A DNA stretch of 8,169 nt from Alphaproteobacteria bacterium UBA2954 (GTDB taxonomy: Bacteria > Pseudomonadota > Alphaproteobacteria > Puniceispirillales > Puniceispirillaceae). Made by a program: the position numbers and the translations under genes. How positions within the stretch are numbered: the stretch's first letter is position 1; each line of letters begins with the position of its first letter. Shown in pieces: positions 1 through 6,209 of the stretch. The notes beneath the pieces were generated by a model, which was given only the letters and a program-made list of their open reading frames with translations, ran no database searches and was not told the DNA's origin. The stretch lies in NCBI GenBank assembly GCA_002348585.1, contig DEBO01000078.1:1-8169 (forward strand), given 5' to 3'.

Positions 1-49
1 GTGACCCCTACGATGTCAACGTAGTGCTCTCCCGCTGAGCTAACGCTCC
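1..49 (-). tRNA. tRNA-Val (GAC anticodon), 3' part cut off by window edge
   Basis: Read on the minus strand, the segment gives a 7-nt acceptor strand GGAGCGT, then TA, a D-arm with GCTC/GAGC stem around AGCGGGA, an A at position 26, an anticodon stem CTACG/CGTAG, and the loop TTGACAT. The anticodon is GAC, complementary to + strand positions 15-17, so the tRNA decodes valine GUC/GUU. T8, A9 and the canonical U33 fix the register and put the 5' end at position 49. The T-arm and the 3' acceptor strand lie beyond the window start. On the minus strand, about 12 nt upstream of the mature end, there is a weak -10-like TAGATT (+ strand 62-67) with no good -35 box. A 6-bp inverted repeat (AAGCCG at 71-76, CGGCTT at 87-92) sits just upstream, with no T-run, so it does not look like a terminator. 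Confidence 0.93.
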
Positions 50-175
50 ATTCCGAAGTTAAATCTATGTAAGCCGCAAAAATTCACGGCTTGAGGTGCG
101 GACAGAACTAGAAGAGTTTTCCCATCAAGTCAAGAAGAAGCAGTGAGCCGAAGTATCATAACAACCGTAAAGAAT

Positions 176-181
176 TATAAT
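176..181 (+). promoter_or_regulatory. Perfect -10-like hexamer in the tRNA-Val / amidohydrolase gap
   Basis: The 211-nt gap between the divergent tRNA and the 261 gene contains an exact TATAAT at 176-181, pointing toward the downstream gene. Hexamers 16-18 nt upstream (around 152-159) do not resemble TTGACA, so this is only a candidate promoter. It would give a leader of about 70-75 nt. Nothing else recognisable lies in the gap apart from the short inverted repeat at 71-92. Confidence 0.2.
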
Positions 182-260
182 GATCACCGCATTGATTTTT
201 GCCTGCCTGCTGAGAGAAGAAAGTTTTAGCGTGCTAAAAATAACCAGTTAAGCTAATCCC

Positions 261-1223
261 ATGAACGAATTATCACATCTTATTCCCGCTCGCCATTCTA
301 TTGTGCAACAAGGTATTGACGAGCAGGCGGAGGCCAAAGTGGCTAAAATCCTGCCAGATAAATATATTGACCCATTTCGCCTTTATCCCAGCGCGCGGGT
401 CGGCCCAGTCGTTTTGTCCGTTCCGCATGGAGGTTGGCAATATCCAAAAAGTCTGGTTACCACAGATAACCTCGAGCGCTGTATCAGTCTCGCAGATACC
501 GGCACAGCAGAATTAGGGACCATGCTGGCTGGTGGCAACTTTCCAGTATTGATTGCCAGCTGTAGCCGGGCCGCGTGTGATTTAAACAGACCAAAGCAAG
601 CCCTTGACAGGCTGTTATGTGCCGACGCTGATACTTTTGTTCCCATTGCCTTCAAGTCTTATGTAGCTGCCGGCTATGGAGTTATTCCTCGTCTGAGTGC
701 AGATAAACTACCCTTGTATGAAAGGATTCTGGATAAAGTACAATGGCAAAAGATTTTAGATCTTTGGCATACCCCTTATCACCAGAAATTGACTGATTTG
801 CTGCGCCTTGCCCACACGCATAATGAAAATGTTTTTCTGATTGATTTACATTCGATGCCAGATAATCCTGAGCGTCCTTCAAAAACGAAACTTTCTCCTT
901 TAGCATCCAGACGTCTGCCTGATTTTGTTTTTGGGAACCTCCATGGAGCTACGTTGACACACAAAGCTGCCAGGCGCATTGACAGAGTTATGAGCCAGAC
1001 GGAATTCAGCTGGCATTGGAATACGCCTTATGCCGGCGGTTATATAACTCGCCATTATGGTTTGGCCACAAAAGAGGATGGTCTCATTCCACCTATTGAA
1101 GTTTTGCAGATTGAGGTCAATCGCAGGCTTTACAAGTCACAGATAAATAATCAGCAGAATGCCAAGATTATGACCGTAAAGCACGTGATTGAAAAAATTG
1201 TGACCGCGCTGACTGACCAATGA
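261..1223 (+). CDS. N-formylglutamate amidohydrolase family protein (FGase / HutG-like)
   Basis: This 320-residue cytosolic protein has the ordered signatures of the N-formylglutamate amidohydrolase family (PF05013): VPHGG at 54-58, DTGTAEL at 79-85, R103 and DLNRP at 107-111, PYHQ at 172-175, DLHSMP at 195-200, FGNLHG at 224-229, NTPYAGGYITRHYG at 254-267 and QIE near 283-285. The histidines and acidic residues in these motifs are the expected metal and substrate ligands. Family enzymes release formate from N-formyl-L-glutamate, the last step of one histidine-degradation route, but related members act on other N-acyl amino acids. No hut genes are nearby, so the substrate is uncertain. The first 36 residues precede the conserved core. 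No clear Shine-Dalgarno precedes the ATG, so the start is probable rather than proven. The gene converges on der with 18 nt between the stop codons. Confidence 0.9.
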   Translation: MNELSHLIPARHSIVQQGIDEQAEAKVAKILPDKYIDPFRLYPSARVGPVVLSVPHGGWQYPKSLVTTDNLERCISLADTGTAELGTMLAGGNFPVLIASCSRAACDLNRPKQALDRLLCADADTFVPIAFKSYVAAGYGVIPRLSADKLPLYERILDKVQWQKILDLWHTPYHQKLTDLLRLAHTHNENVFLIDLHSMPDNPERPSKTKLSPLASRRLPDFVFGNLHGATLTHKAARRIDRVMSQTEFSWHWNTPYAGGYITRHYGLATKEDGLIPPIEVLQIEVNRRLYKSQINNQQNAKIMTVKHVIEKIVTALTDQ

Positions 1224-1241
1224 ACAGGTCATCTACTTAGA

Positions 1242-2675
1242 TTACCGTTTTGGCGCATAAGGGTTTTCACTTCCTTTTCGCAAAAGCATCCGAACAGGAA
1301 TCCCAAACAGGCTGAAATCAGCCCGTAGCCCGCGGATCAGATACCGCAAATAAGATTCTGGCAAATCGACGGGGCGGCTGGCAAAAAGTGCAAATGTGGG
1401 CGGGCGCGTGCGCACCTGTGTTATATAGCGAATGCGCAGGCGCCTCCCTTGTGACATTGGCGGTGGATGTGCCTCAAGCATAGGTTCAAGCCAGCGATTC
1501 AATCGGCCGGTTGAAATACGGGTATTCCACAAACGGTGTGTATCGTCTACGGTCTGCATGAGCCGATCAAGACCCCGGCCATACAGACCGGACACAGGGA
1601 CAACTGGCACACCGCGAACCTGGGCAAGGGAGGTTTCAAGCCGGTCATTAATCTGCTGAATTGCAGCCCGCTTATCAACCACGTCATCCCACATATTTGC
1701 TGCAATCACTAGCGCCCGACCCTCATCTGTAATCTGACGTGCTATGACCATGTCCTGACGATGCGGTGGCTGACGCGCATCCAGCATCAAAATGCATACA
1801 CGCGCAAATTGGATTGCCCGCTGTGCGTCACCCACCATCAGGCGTTCGACCTTGTCTGTCACACGAGCTTGACGGCGGATGCCTGCTGTATCGACAAGCT
1901 GATAATCCTGTTCACGCCAAACAAACGGCAGGGTGATTGCATCACGTGTTATCCCAGCTTCTGGGCCAGTCAGAAGGCGCTTTTCACCAATAAGTGCATT
2001 AACAAGGGTTGATTTGCCCATATTAGGCCGCCCGACAACAGCAATACGAATAGGTTTATATGCAGCGTCATCAAACCACATATCCGGTTCATCATCTGGA
2101 TCAGCCACAGGGTTTTGCACATCTTCATCATCTAACGGATCGGGCTGATCCTCGCCAAACAACGCTGCTTCCAGCCCTATCTGACGAGCCTGATCCAGAA
2201 GGGCATCATACAAGTCAGACAGGCCATCGCCATGCGCCGCTGATACAGGTACAGCCGGACCGAGGCCCAACTGCCAAGCTTCTGCGAGTGTTTCAATCCC
2301 TGCCCTGCTCTCACATTTATTAGCAAGCAGAACCACGGATGCGCCACTTCGTCTGATGTGCTGTGCAAAATACAGATCATCAGGCAGAAGACCTGCCCGC
2401 CCATCGATAACCAGCAGGGTGATATCTGCTTGCTGCACTGCTGCTTCTGTCTGCAGCCGCATGCGATCTTCGAGTGTGCCTGCCTTTGCTTTTTCAAGTC
2501 CAGCGGTATCTATCAGGCGGAATCGCATCTCTGCTAACCGCCCCTCACCCTCGCGCCGGTCACGTGTCACACCTGGCTGACCGTCAACAATCGCATGGCG
2601 CGTGCCGGTCAGCCGGTTAAACAGCGTTGATTTGCCCACATTTGGGCGACCAACAATAGCAAAGGTTACAGTCAT
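1242..2675 (-). CDS. der: Ribosome-assembly double GTPase Der (EngA)
   Basis: Der binds the large ribosomal subunit and is needed for its maturation. The 477-residue protein has two successive TrmE/Era-type G domains and a C-terminal KH-like domain (about 385-477). Domain 1 shows GRPNVGKST at 9-17, T37, DTAG at 56-59, NKCE at 119-122 and VSA at 144-146. An acidic linker covers about 174-204. Domain 2 shows GRPNMGKST at 215-223, T243, DTAG at 262-265, NMWD at 327-330 and VSG at 361-363. Length and architecture match the family. Two points are unusual: domain 1 has Glu at the end of G4 (NKCE, which I recall as common in alphaproteobacteria), and domain 2 has Met in place of the G4 lysine. The gene starts 28 nt after the bamB stop and is the last gene of the yfgM-bamB-der operon. 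It converges on the 261 gene with no convincing terminator between them. Confidence 0.97.
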   Translation of the reverse strand: MTVTFAIVGRPNVGKSTLFNRLTGTRHAIVDGQPGVTRDRREGEGRLAEMRFRLIDTAGLEKAKAGTLEDRMRLQTEAAVQQADITLLVIDGRAGLLPDDLYFAQHIRRSGASVVLLANKCESRAGIETLAEAWQLGLGPAVPVSAAHGDGLSDLYDALLDQARQIGLEAALFGEDQPDPLDDEDVQNPVADPDDEPDMWFDDAAYKPIRIAVVGRPNMGKSTLVNALIGEKRLLTGPEAGITRDAITLPFVWREQDYQLVDTAGIRRQARVTDKVERLMVGDAQRAIQFARVCILMLDARQPPHRQDMVIARQITDEGRALVIAANMWDDVVDKRAAIQQINDRLETSLAQVRGVPVVPVSGLYGRGLDRLMQTVDDTHRLWNTRISTGRLNRWLEPMLEAHPPPMSQGRRLRIRYITQVRTRPPTFALFASRPVDLPESYLRYLIRGLRADFSLFGIPVRMLLRKGSENPYAPKR

Positions 2676-2703
2676 ATCTATCGCCCAGATTTATCGCCCA
2701 AAA

Positions 2704-4059
2704 CTATCTCCAGGCCACAAGACGTCCAGAACGGGTCAGAACAACCAATGTGTTCTGTGCAATAATCGGATCAACATTCACCCCCCCACTCAGCAACTGT
2801 TTATCAACCAGAACACCTGTATCCGCATTCAGACTGTATATCCGCCCGGATGATGAGAGAACATGAACCTGTCCTGAAGCTACAATTGGGCCAAAATAGC
2901 GGGTTACATCTGTTGCCGAAATAGCGGACAGCTCTGCACTCCCCGGTAAATCTGTATGCCAACGTACAGCACCATCCGACTTGCGCAGCGCTACCAAATG
3001 ACTGCTGGTGGTAAGTACAAAAAGGCTTTCGCCTGCGACCCAAGGCATCTGTACGCTACTTATCGGCTGTTCCCAAAGTTGAATTCCAGTTAACGAGTCA
3101 AAGGCGCCCAGAATACCAGACTGGCTGACAACATAGACAGCATCGCCATCATGAACAGGATTAGCCAGAATATCACCCAGCTCTTCAAGTGGTGTGCGCG
3201 GTGCTAGTGTTGCCAGACTGTCTGCCCAGATCAGCTTCCCGTCAGACACTGCATTTGCAGAAACCTCACCGCCAATACCTGCTACGATAGCCGTACCCTT
3301 ATGGACTGTTGGCGATCCTGACCCTAGCACAACTGTATCTGCAGGCAGACCAGTTATTTGCCAGACTAACGCGCCATCATTCAAACGGAAGGCCAATGTA
3401 CTGCCATCAATATCTGTAACTATAACACCCTCATTTCCAATCAAGGTCGGGCCGCCGGCAAGAGGTTCTGAATTTTCCACAGACCATAAAATCTGATTTG
3501 TGTTGCTGTCTATGGCGGTCAGCATCTTGCGACCTGCATGAGCGATGAGAACCTTCTCATTCGCTGCCAGACCACCTGCTACACCTGGGAACAAGCCAGC
3601 CTGTGCATCATCAATCTGCTCGGCTGCCAAGACTTTACCTGTTTCAAGGTCGAAGACAGAAACTAACGCGTCCGCTCCCAGGGCAAATACCTTTCCATTG
3701 ACGATAACGGGCTGTGCCAACATCACCACATCAGACTCTGTCTTTTTGATTCTGGCTTTCCAAAGCTTTTTTAAGGGAAAATCAAGAGACAAATGCCCGC
3801 CATCATGTGCTGAGGTGACACCGGGATGGCCAAATTCACTATTCACAACTGCGTTCCCAAGACCTGCTAGTTCAGCTGAGGCCTGCCCATCAATCATCAG
3901 TGAGCGTAGATCGGAAAGCACATCCTCACGATCACCAGACAGGCGCACTTCTTTGTCCGCGCAGCCGGCAAACGCAAACAGGCAGATCATCATACTTGCA
4001 AGCCGCGCAGCTGAGGCGAAGCGATGAGAGATAGAGGGAAACTTATGTAATTTCATCAT
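2704..4059 (-). CDS. bamB: Outer-membrane beta-barrel assembly lipoprotein BamB (PQQ-like beta-propeller)
   Basis: BamB is a periplasmic lipoprotein of the BAM complex that supports BamA in inserting beta-barrel proteins into the outer membrane. The 451-residue product has a basic N-terminus, a hydrophobic stretch at about 21-32 and a lipobox FAGC with the lipidated cysteine at 33. The next residue is Ala, so no inner-membrane retention Asp is present. Repeats of the PQQ/beta-propeller type follow, each with a strand ending in an 'A-x-x-x-x-(D/T)G-x-x-x-W' pattern: near 135-145, 182-193, 223-233, 268-278, 318-329, 356-367 and 407-416. The repeat number and spacing fit an eight-bladed propeller. 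Two ATG codons stand at the start (4059 and 4056). A GGAGG at 4093-4097 on the minus strand lies 33 nt upstream, too far to serve either. The gene lies 67 nt downstream of yfgM and 28 nt upstream of der. Confidence 0.95.
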   Translation of the reverse strand: MMKLHKFPSISHRFASAARLASMMICLFAFAGCADKEVRLSGDREDVLSDLRSLMIDGQASAELAGLGNAVVNSEFGHPGVTSAHDGGHLSLDFPLKKLWKARIKKTESDVVMLAQPVIVNGKVFALGADALVSVFDLETGKVLAAEQIDDAQAGLFPGVAGGLAANEKVLIAHAGRKMLTAIDSNTNQILWSVENSEPLAGGPTLIGNEGVIVTDIDGSTLAFRLNDGALVWQITGLPADTVVLGSGSPTVHKGTAIVAGIGGEVSANAVSDGKLIWADSLATLAPRTPLEELGDILANPVHDGDAVYVVSQSGILGAFDSLTGIQLWEQPISSVQMPWVAGESLFVLTTSSHLVALRKSDGAVRWHTDLPGSAELSAISATDVTRYFGPIVASGQVHVLSSSGRIYSLNADTGVLVDKQLLSGGVNVDPIIAQNTLVVLTRSGRLVAWR

Positions 4060-4126
4060 AATTCACTTTGAAATAGTAGAACTGTATCAGAACCTCCAAG
4101 AAATTAGCCATCTTTCAGTCTTTGAT

Positions 4127-4756
4127 TCAGCTATTATCCAAAACAGTTAGAATTTGCGAGGCACGTTGCCTAAGGCTTGCTGGAATATCAGTCAAAGCCA
4201 CCAGCTCATTCAGCTTTTTAATTGCCGCTGCTTTGTTGCCGCGCCTGACATCAAGTGCTGCTGCCTGTTCCAGTGCTAGCCCCTTCAATGGTGAGACCGA
4301 TGAGATCAGCGGGTCAAGACGAGTCTGCAAGTCTGACAACTGCGTTGATTCAGAGGCCTGCATAACAGATAAAAGCAAGGCAATATCGCGATAAATCTGC
4401 TGAATGTCATCACGTGCTACGATGCTGAGATAATGCTGTTCTGCTTCATCCGCCTGAGCATTTTTCGCCAGAGCAGCGGCAACTCGAAATTCTGCCAGCA
4501 GAAAATAACCGTCAGAAAGCTCCTCTTTGGCTGCCTCCAGCGTTGCTAACACATCATCAGATAAAATTGCGTTAAAGAACACGTCTGCAGAACGAGCATC
4601 ACGCTTTTGTATATAATAGCTGTATCCCTGTGTCAGGCTAACCCCGGCAACAACCACGATCACAAAAGCAATGACATATTTGCCATAACGCTGCCATAGG
4701 GCAGTTATGCGGTCCTGTTTCAGCTCTTCATTAATTTCATCAAATATATCAGCCAT
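4127..4756 (-). CDS. yfgM: YfgM-like inner-membrane anchored TPR protein
   Basis: The 209-residue protein has a short charged cytoplasmic N-terminus (MADIFDEINEELKQDR), one transmembrane helix at about 27-48, and a helical C-terminal part with TPR-like helix pairs. It fits the YfgM/TPR_21 family (PF09976). In E. coli, YfgM is an inner-membrane protein linked to the SecYEG translocon and periplasmic chaperones. The same role here is inferred from architecture and from synteny with bamB and der. The ATG at 4756 is preceded by AGGA (+ strand 4765-4768) at a spacing of 8 nt, which supports this start. A TATAAC hexamer on the minus strand (+ strand 4782-4787) could be the operon's -10 box, but no good -35 accompanies it. 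This is the first gene of the operon. The 291-nt gap upstream (4757-5047) separates it from the divergent DUF2794 gene and holds nothing I can assign. Confidence 0.88.
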   Translation of the reverse strand: MADIFDEINEELKQDRITALWQRYGKYVIAFVIVVVAGVSLTQGYSYYIQKRDARSADVFFNAILSDDVLATLEAAKEELSDGYFLLAEFRVAAALAKNAQADEAEQHYLSIVARDDIQQIYRDIALLLSVMQASESTQLSDLQTRLDPLISSVSPLKGLALEQAAALDVRRGNKAAAIKKLNELVALTDIPASLRQRASQILTVLDNS

Positions 4757-5047
4757 TGATTTTATCCTAAGCAGAAAAGTTGTTATAAGCCGAACATGAA
4801 AACCAAAAATTGTTAGGCAAGCGGATTTTTCCCTGCTGCCTTTATACGTCTGTTCAGTGATTTTTTTCCAGCCCTTTTCTGCATGCTATGCAAAGGCATA
4901 TTAGAGATGAGAACAAAAGCTGGAGATTTACAGCTGTGGCGTTCGGGTTTTTCTTGACCTTCATGACTGTCTGGTTCACCGTTTAACATGGAATAACGGT
5001 GCAAACAGAGCCGTGTTTAAGAGAACAGGTCCAGCCAACAGAGTTAA

Positions 5048-5374
5048 ATGTCTTTTACAAATGCGAGCCGAAAACAAATAAAGGCCTTTTATTTCAGCCG
5101 TGCTGAACTCTCTATCATTTTGTCTGCCTATGCTACTCGCGTTTCCAATTGTGATTGGCGTGACTATGCGTTAGATCATATCGCAAATTGTGCGATCTTT
5201 TCAATATTCCGGCACACACATGAACAGCCCTTATTCACTATTGAAAAGCATCGCCAGAAAGGTAAAGACAATGCCCTATTCATGTTGCGTGACAGACAAA
5301 AGGTACTTTTCCGATCTACCAAATTACCTGAACTCATTAGCTATCTGCATAGGCTGCCGCGCCTGATTAAATAA
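5048..5374 (+). CDS. DUF2794 family protein
   Basis: I recognise this 108-residue protein as the alphaproteobacterial DUF2794 family (PF10984), whose function is unknown. The family pattern is visible as F-SRAEL at 16-21, WRDYALDH at 37-44, AIFSIFR at 49-55 and PLFTIEK at 61-67, followed by a basic tail. It has no signal peptide, membrane helix or cysteine pair, so it is probably a small cytosolic protein. The length is normal for the family. The start ATG has only a weak purine-rich stretch upstream (around 5040-5043). The gene is divergent from yfgM and is followed by a 198-nt gap before the zinc-ribbon gene, so it may be monocistronic. Confidence 0.87.
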   Translation: MSFTNASRKQIKAFYFSRAELSIILSAYATRVSNCDWRDYALDHIANCAIFSIFRHTHEQPLFTIEKHRQKGKDNALFMLRDRQKVLFRSTKLPELISYLHRLPRLIK

Positions 5375-5443
5375 GACTTTACTGTTTGCTGGCTCAAAGA
5401 CGGCAGTCCATTTACTCAACAAGTTGCTGACTGGTTATTCCCC

Positions 5444-5467
5444 CTTCCTTTTTCTGGAAAAAGAAAG
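5444..5467. repeat. A/T-rich inverted repeat downstream of the DUF2794 gene
   Basis: CTTTTTC (5448-5454) and GAAAAAG (5457-5463) are perfect complements separated by 2 nt. Three further pairs (5444-5446 with 5465-5467) follow one C/A mismatch. As RNA this folds into a hairpin with a loop of about 4 nt, since the innermost pair cannot close. It lies about 70 nt after the DUF2794 stop. No U-tract follows on either strand, so it is not a standard intrinsic terminator. It might act as an mRNA end-protecting stem. Confidence 0.4.
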
Positions 5468-5493
5468 CCATATCTAAAAAGAGTCAATCTGCC

Positions 5494-5538
5494 TCTTGTT
5501 TTGTTTATTACTAATGGTTAAATTAGAACAAAACAAGA
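5494..5538. repeat. 12-bp inverted repeat enclosing a second, nested stem
   Basis: The left arm TCTTGTTTTGTT (5494-5505) is the exact reverse complement of the right arm AACAAAACAAGA (5527-5538). Inside it, CTAAT (5511-5515) pairs with ATTAG (5522-5526), leaving a 6-nt GGTTAA loop. The inner stem abuts the right outer arm directly, so the whole folds as one long hairpin with a single 5-nt bulge (5506-5510). It ends 34 nt before the ATG of the zinc-ribbon gene. There is no U-tract, so it could be a 5' leader structure, an operator or a Rho-linked transcript end. Which of these applies cannot be told from the sequence. Confidence 0.65.
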
Positions 5539-5560
5539 ACATATTTATTACATTGAGAGA

Positions 5561-5566
5561 TATGAT
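5561..5566 (+). promoter_or_regulatory. Candidate -10 box immediately before the zinc-ribbon gene
   Basis: TATGAT matches the sigma-70 -10 consensus at five of six positions. It ends 6 nt before the A of the start codon at 5573, so a transcript from it would be leaderless or nearly so. No convincing -35 hexamer is found 16-18 nt upstream; the corresponding place overlaps the end of the nested hairpin. Confidence 0.22.
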
Positions 5567-5572
5567 TGTACG

Positions 5573-5851
5573 ATGGGGGTATTCAAACAACAAAACTTAA
5601 GCGAATCAGAAACCCGCCAGCCAATGTGTCTGCATCATCTGCGGGAACAGAATTTGCGTGTTTTCTGCTGGTGCAACAGATGCAGCCATAATGCCGAGCT
5701 AGAAGTTGATCTGCTAATTGAGCGTTTGGGTGCATTATATCCGGTGCCTGAATTAGGCATACATCTGCGCTGCGGCCATTGCAACACACAGGATGTGAGC
5801 ACCCGCCCGGCCTGGCCCAGCCATGGGGGACAAATTGCCCGGCATGGCTAA
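5573..5851 (+). CDS. Small zinc-ribbon-like protein of an alphaproteobacterial conserved hypothetical family
   Basis: The 92-residue protein has six cysteines: C19, then C32-x-C34-x2-C37 (CWCNRC), and C67-x2-C70 (CGHC). The two CxxC knuckles 30 residues apart are the layout of a zinc ribbon. The core from 'LRVFCWCNRC' to 'TRPAWPS' resembles conserved hypothetical proteins I know from alphaproteobacteria, and no function is established to my knowledge. It could bind nucleic acid or protein, but this cannot be decided here. Start choice: ATG 5573 has GAGAGA about 12 nt upstream, longer than ideal. ATG 5624 would remove 17 non-conserved residues but has no ribosome binding site. TATGAT at 5561-5566 is a good -10 box placed so that transcription could begin at the ATG itself. 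The gene follows the nested hairpin at 5494-5538. Confidence 0.8.
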   Translation: MGVFKQQNLSESETRQPMCLHHLREQNLRVFCWCNRCSHNAELEVDLLIERLGALYPVPELGIHLRCGHCNTQDVSTRPAWPSHGGQIARHG

Positions 5852-5866
5852 CAACAGCCCATCACC

Positions 5867-5883
5867 CTGATTGCTGTAATCAG
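5867..5883. repeat. Short inverted repeat between the zinc-ribbon and DUF3126 genes
   Basis: CTGATT (5867-5872) and AATCAG (5878-5883) form a 6-bp stem with the 5-nt loop GCTGT, 15 nt after the zinc-ribbon stop codon. The stem is only moderately stable and no T-run follows, so it is at best a weak transcript-end element. The rest of the 135-nt gap up to the next start shows nothing I can assign. Confidence 0.3.
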
Positions 5884-5986
5884 CTCATCATCCTGAGTGT
5901 TATCTGGACAGTTGCAGATGGAAAGGTTAGGGTCACACGAAGTCTGTTACGAATGTAAACGCACCTCAAACAAAAAAGCAATTGAT

Positions 5987-6196
5987 ATGACCCCAACTGA
6001 GATTGAAAAACTGCAACGCTTCCTGCGCCAGACTTTTGGCAATCACGGTATTTCCCTAGCAAGGCGTCCTGAAGCCGTCGATTCAGCTGAACTTCAGATT
6101 AACGGCGAGACATTTGGCGCTGTTTACAAAGATGAAGATGAGGGCGAGCTAAGCTACAACATCCAAATGACAGTGCTGTCAGAAGATCTAACGTGA
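5987..6196 (+). CDS. DUF3126 family protein
   Basis: This 69-residue protein matches the alphaproteobacterial DUF3126 family (PF11324), of unknown function. The conserved pattern is visible as T-EIEKLQ-FLR-TFGN near the N-terminus, a central run around DSAE-Q-NGE-FGAVYKDEDEGELSY, and a C-terminus NIQMTVLSEDL. It is acidic and has no signal or membrane helix. The open frame extends upstream to an ATG at 5897, but those 30 residues look random. The family normally begins at the MTPTEIEKLQ equivalent, so ATG 5987 was chosen. No clear Shine-Dalgarno is seen. The gene is on the same strand as the zinc-ribbon gene and converges on the LysE gene with 13 nt between stop codons. Confidence 0.85.
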   Translation: MTPTEIEKLQRFLRQTFGNHGISLARRPEAVDSAELQINGETFGAVYKDEDEGELSYNIQMTVLSEDLT

Positions 6197-6209
6197 CCCC
6201 TCCTCTTTA

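Noticed and set aside
1..260. tRNA gene edge as an integration site
   Set aside because: Integrases use the 3' end of tRNA genes, which is outside the window. No integrase gene or direct repeat is seen on this side.
1214..1231. TGACC...GGTCA inverted repeat at the end of the formylglutamate amidohydrolase gene, as a terminator for the convergent genes
   Set aside because: The stem is only 5 bp with an 8-nt loop, and no T-run follows on either strand.
3545..4027. 160-codon frame on the + strand
   Set aside because: It lies entirely antisense to bamB, whose lipobox and propeller repeats are clear. The translated product is Ser/Ala/Pro-rich and looks like a shadow frame.
4873..4896. Hairpin TGCAT-GCT-ATGCA with outer CCTT/AAGG in the yfgM-DUF2794 gap, preceded by a T-run
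   Set aside because: The T-run precedes rather than follows the stem on the + strand, and it reads as A's after the stem on the minus strand, so it cannot be an intrinsic terminator. The stem is short and interrupted.
4813..5004. 63-codon frame on the minus strand upstream of yfgM, with a basic C-terminus
   Set aside because: It starts at TTG (first ATG at 4989), has no ribosome binding site and resembles no family I know. A real small gene cannot be excluded, but the evidence does not support a call.
5897..5986. Upstream extension of the DUF3126 gene by 30 codons
   Set aside because: The residues are unlike the family, and the usual family length is met from ATG 5987.
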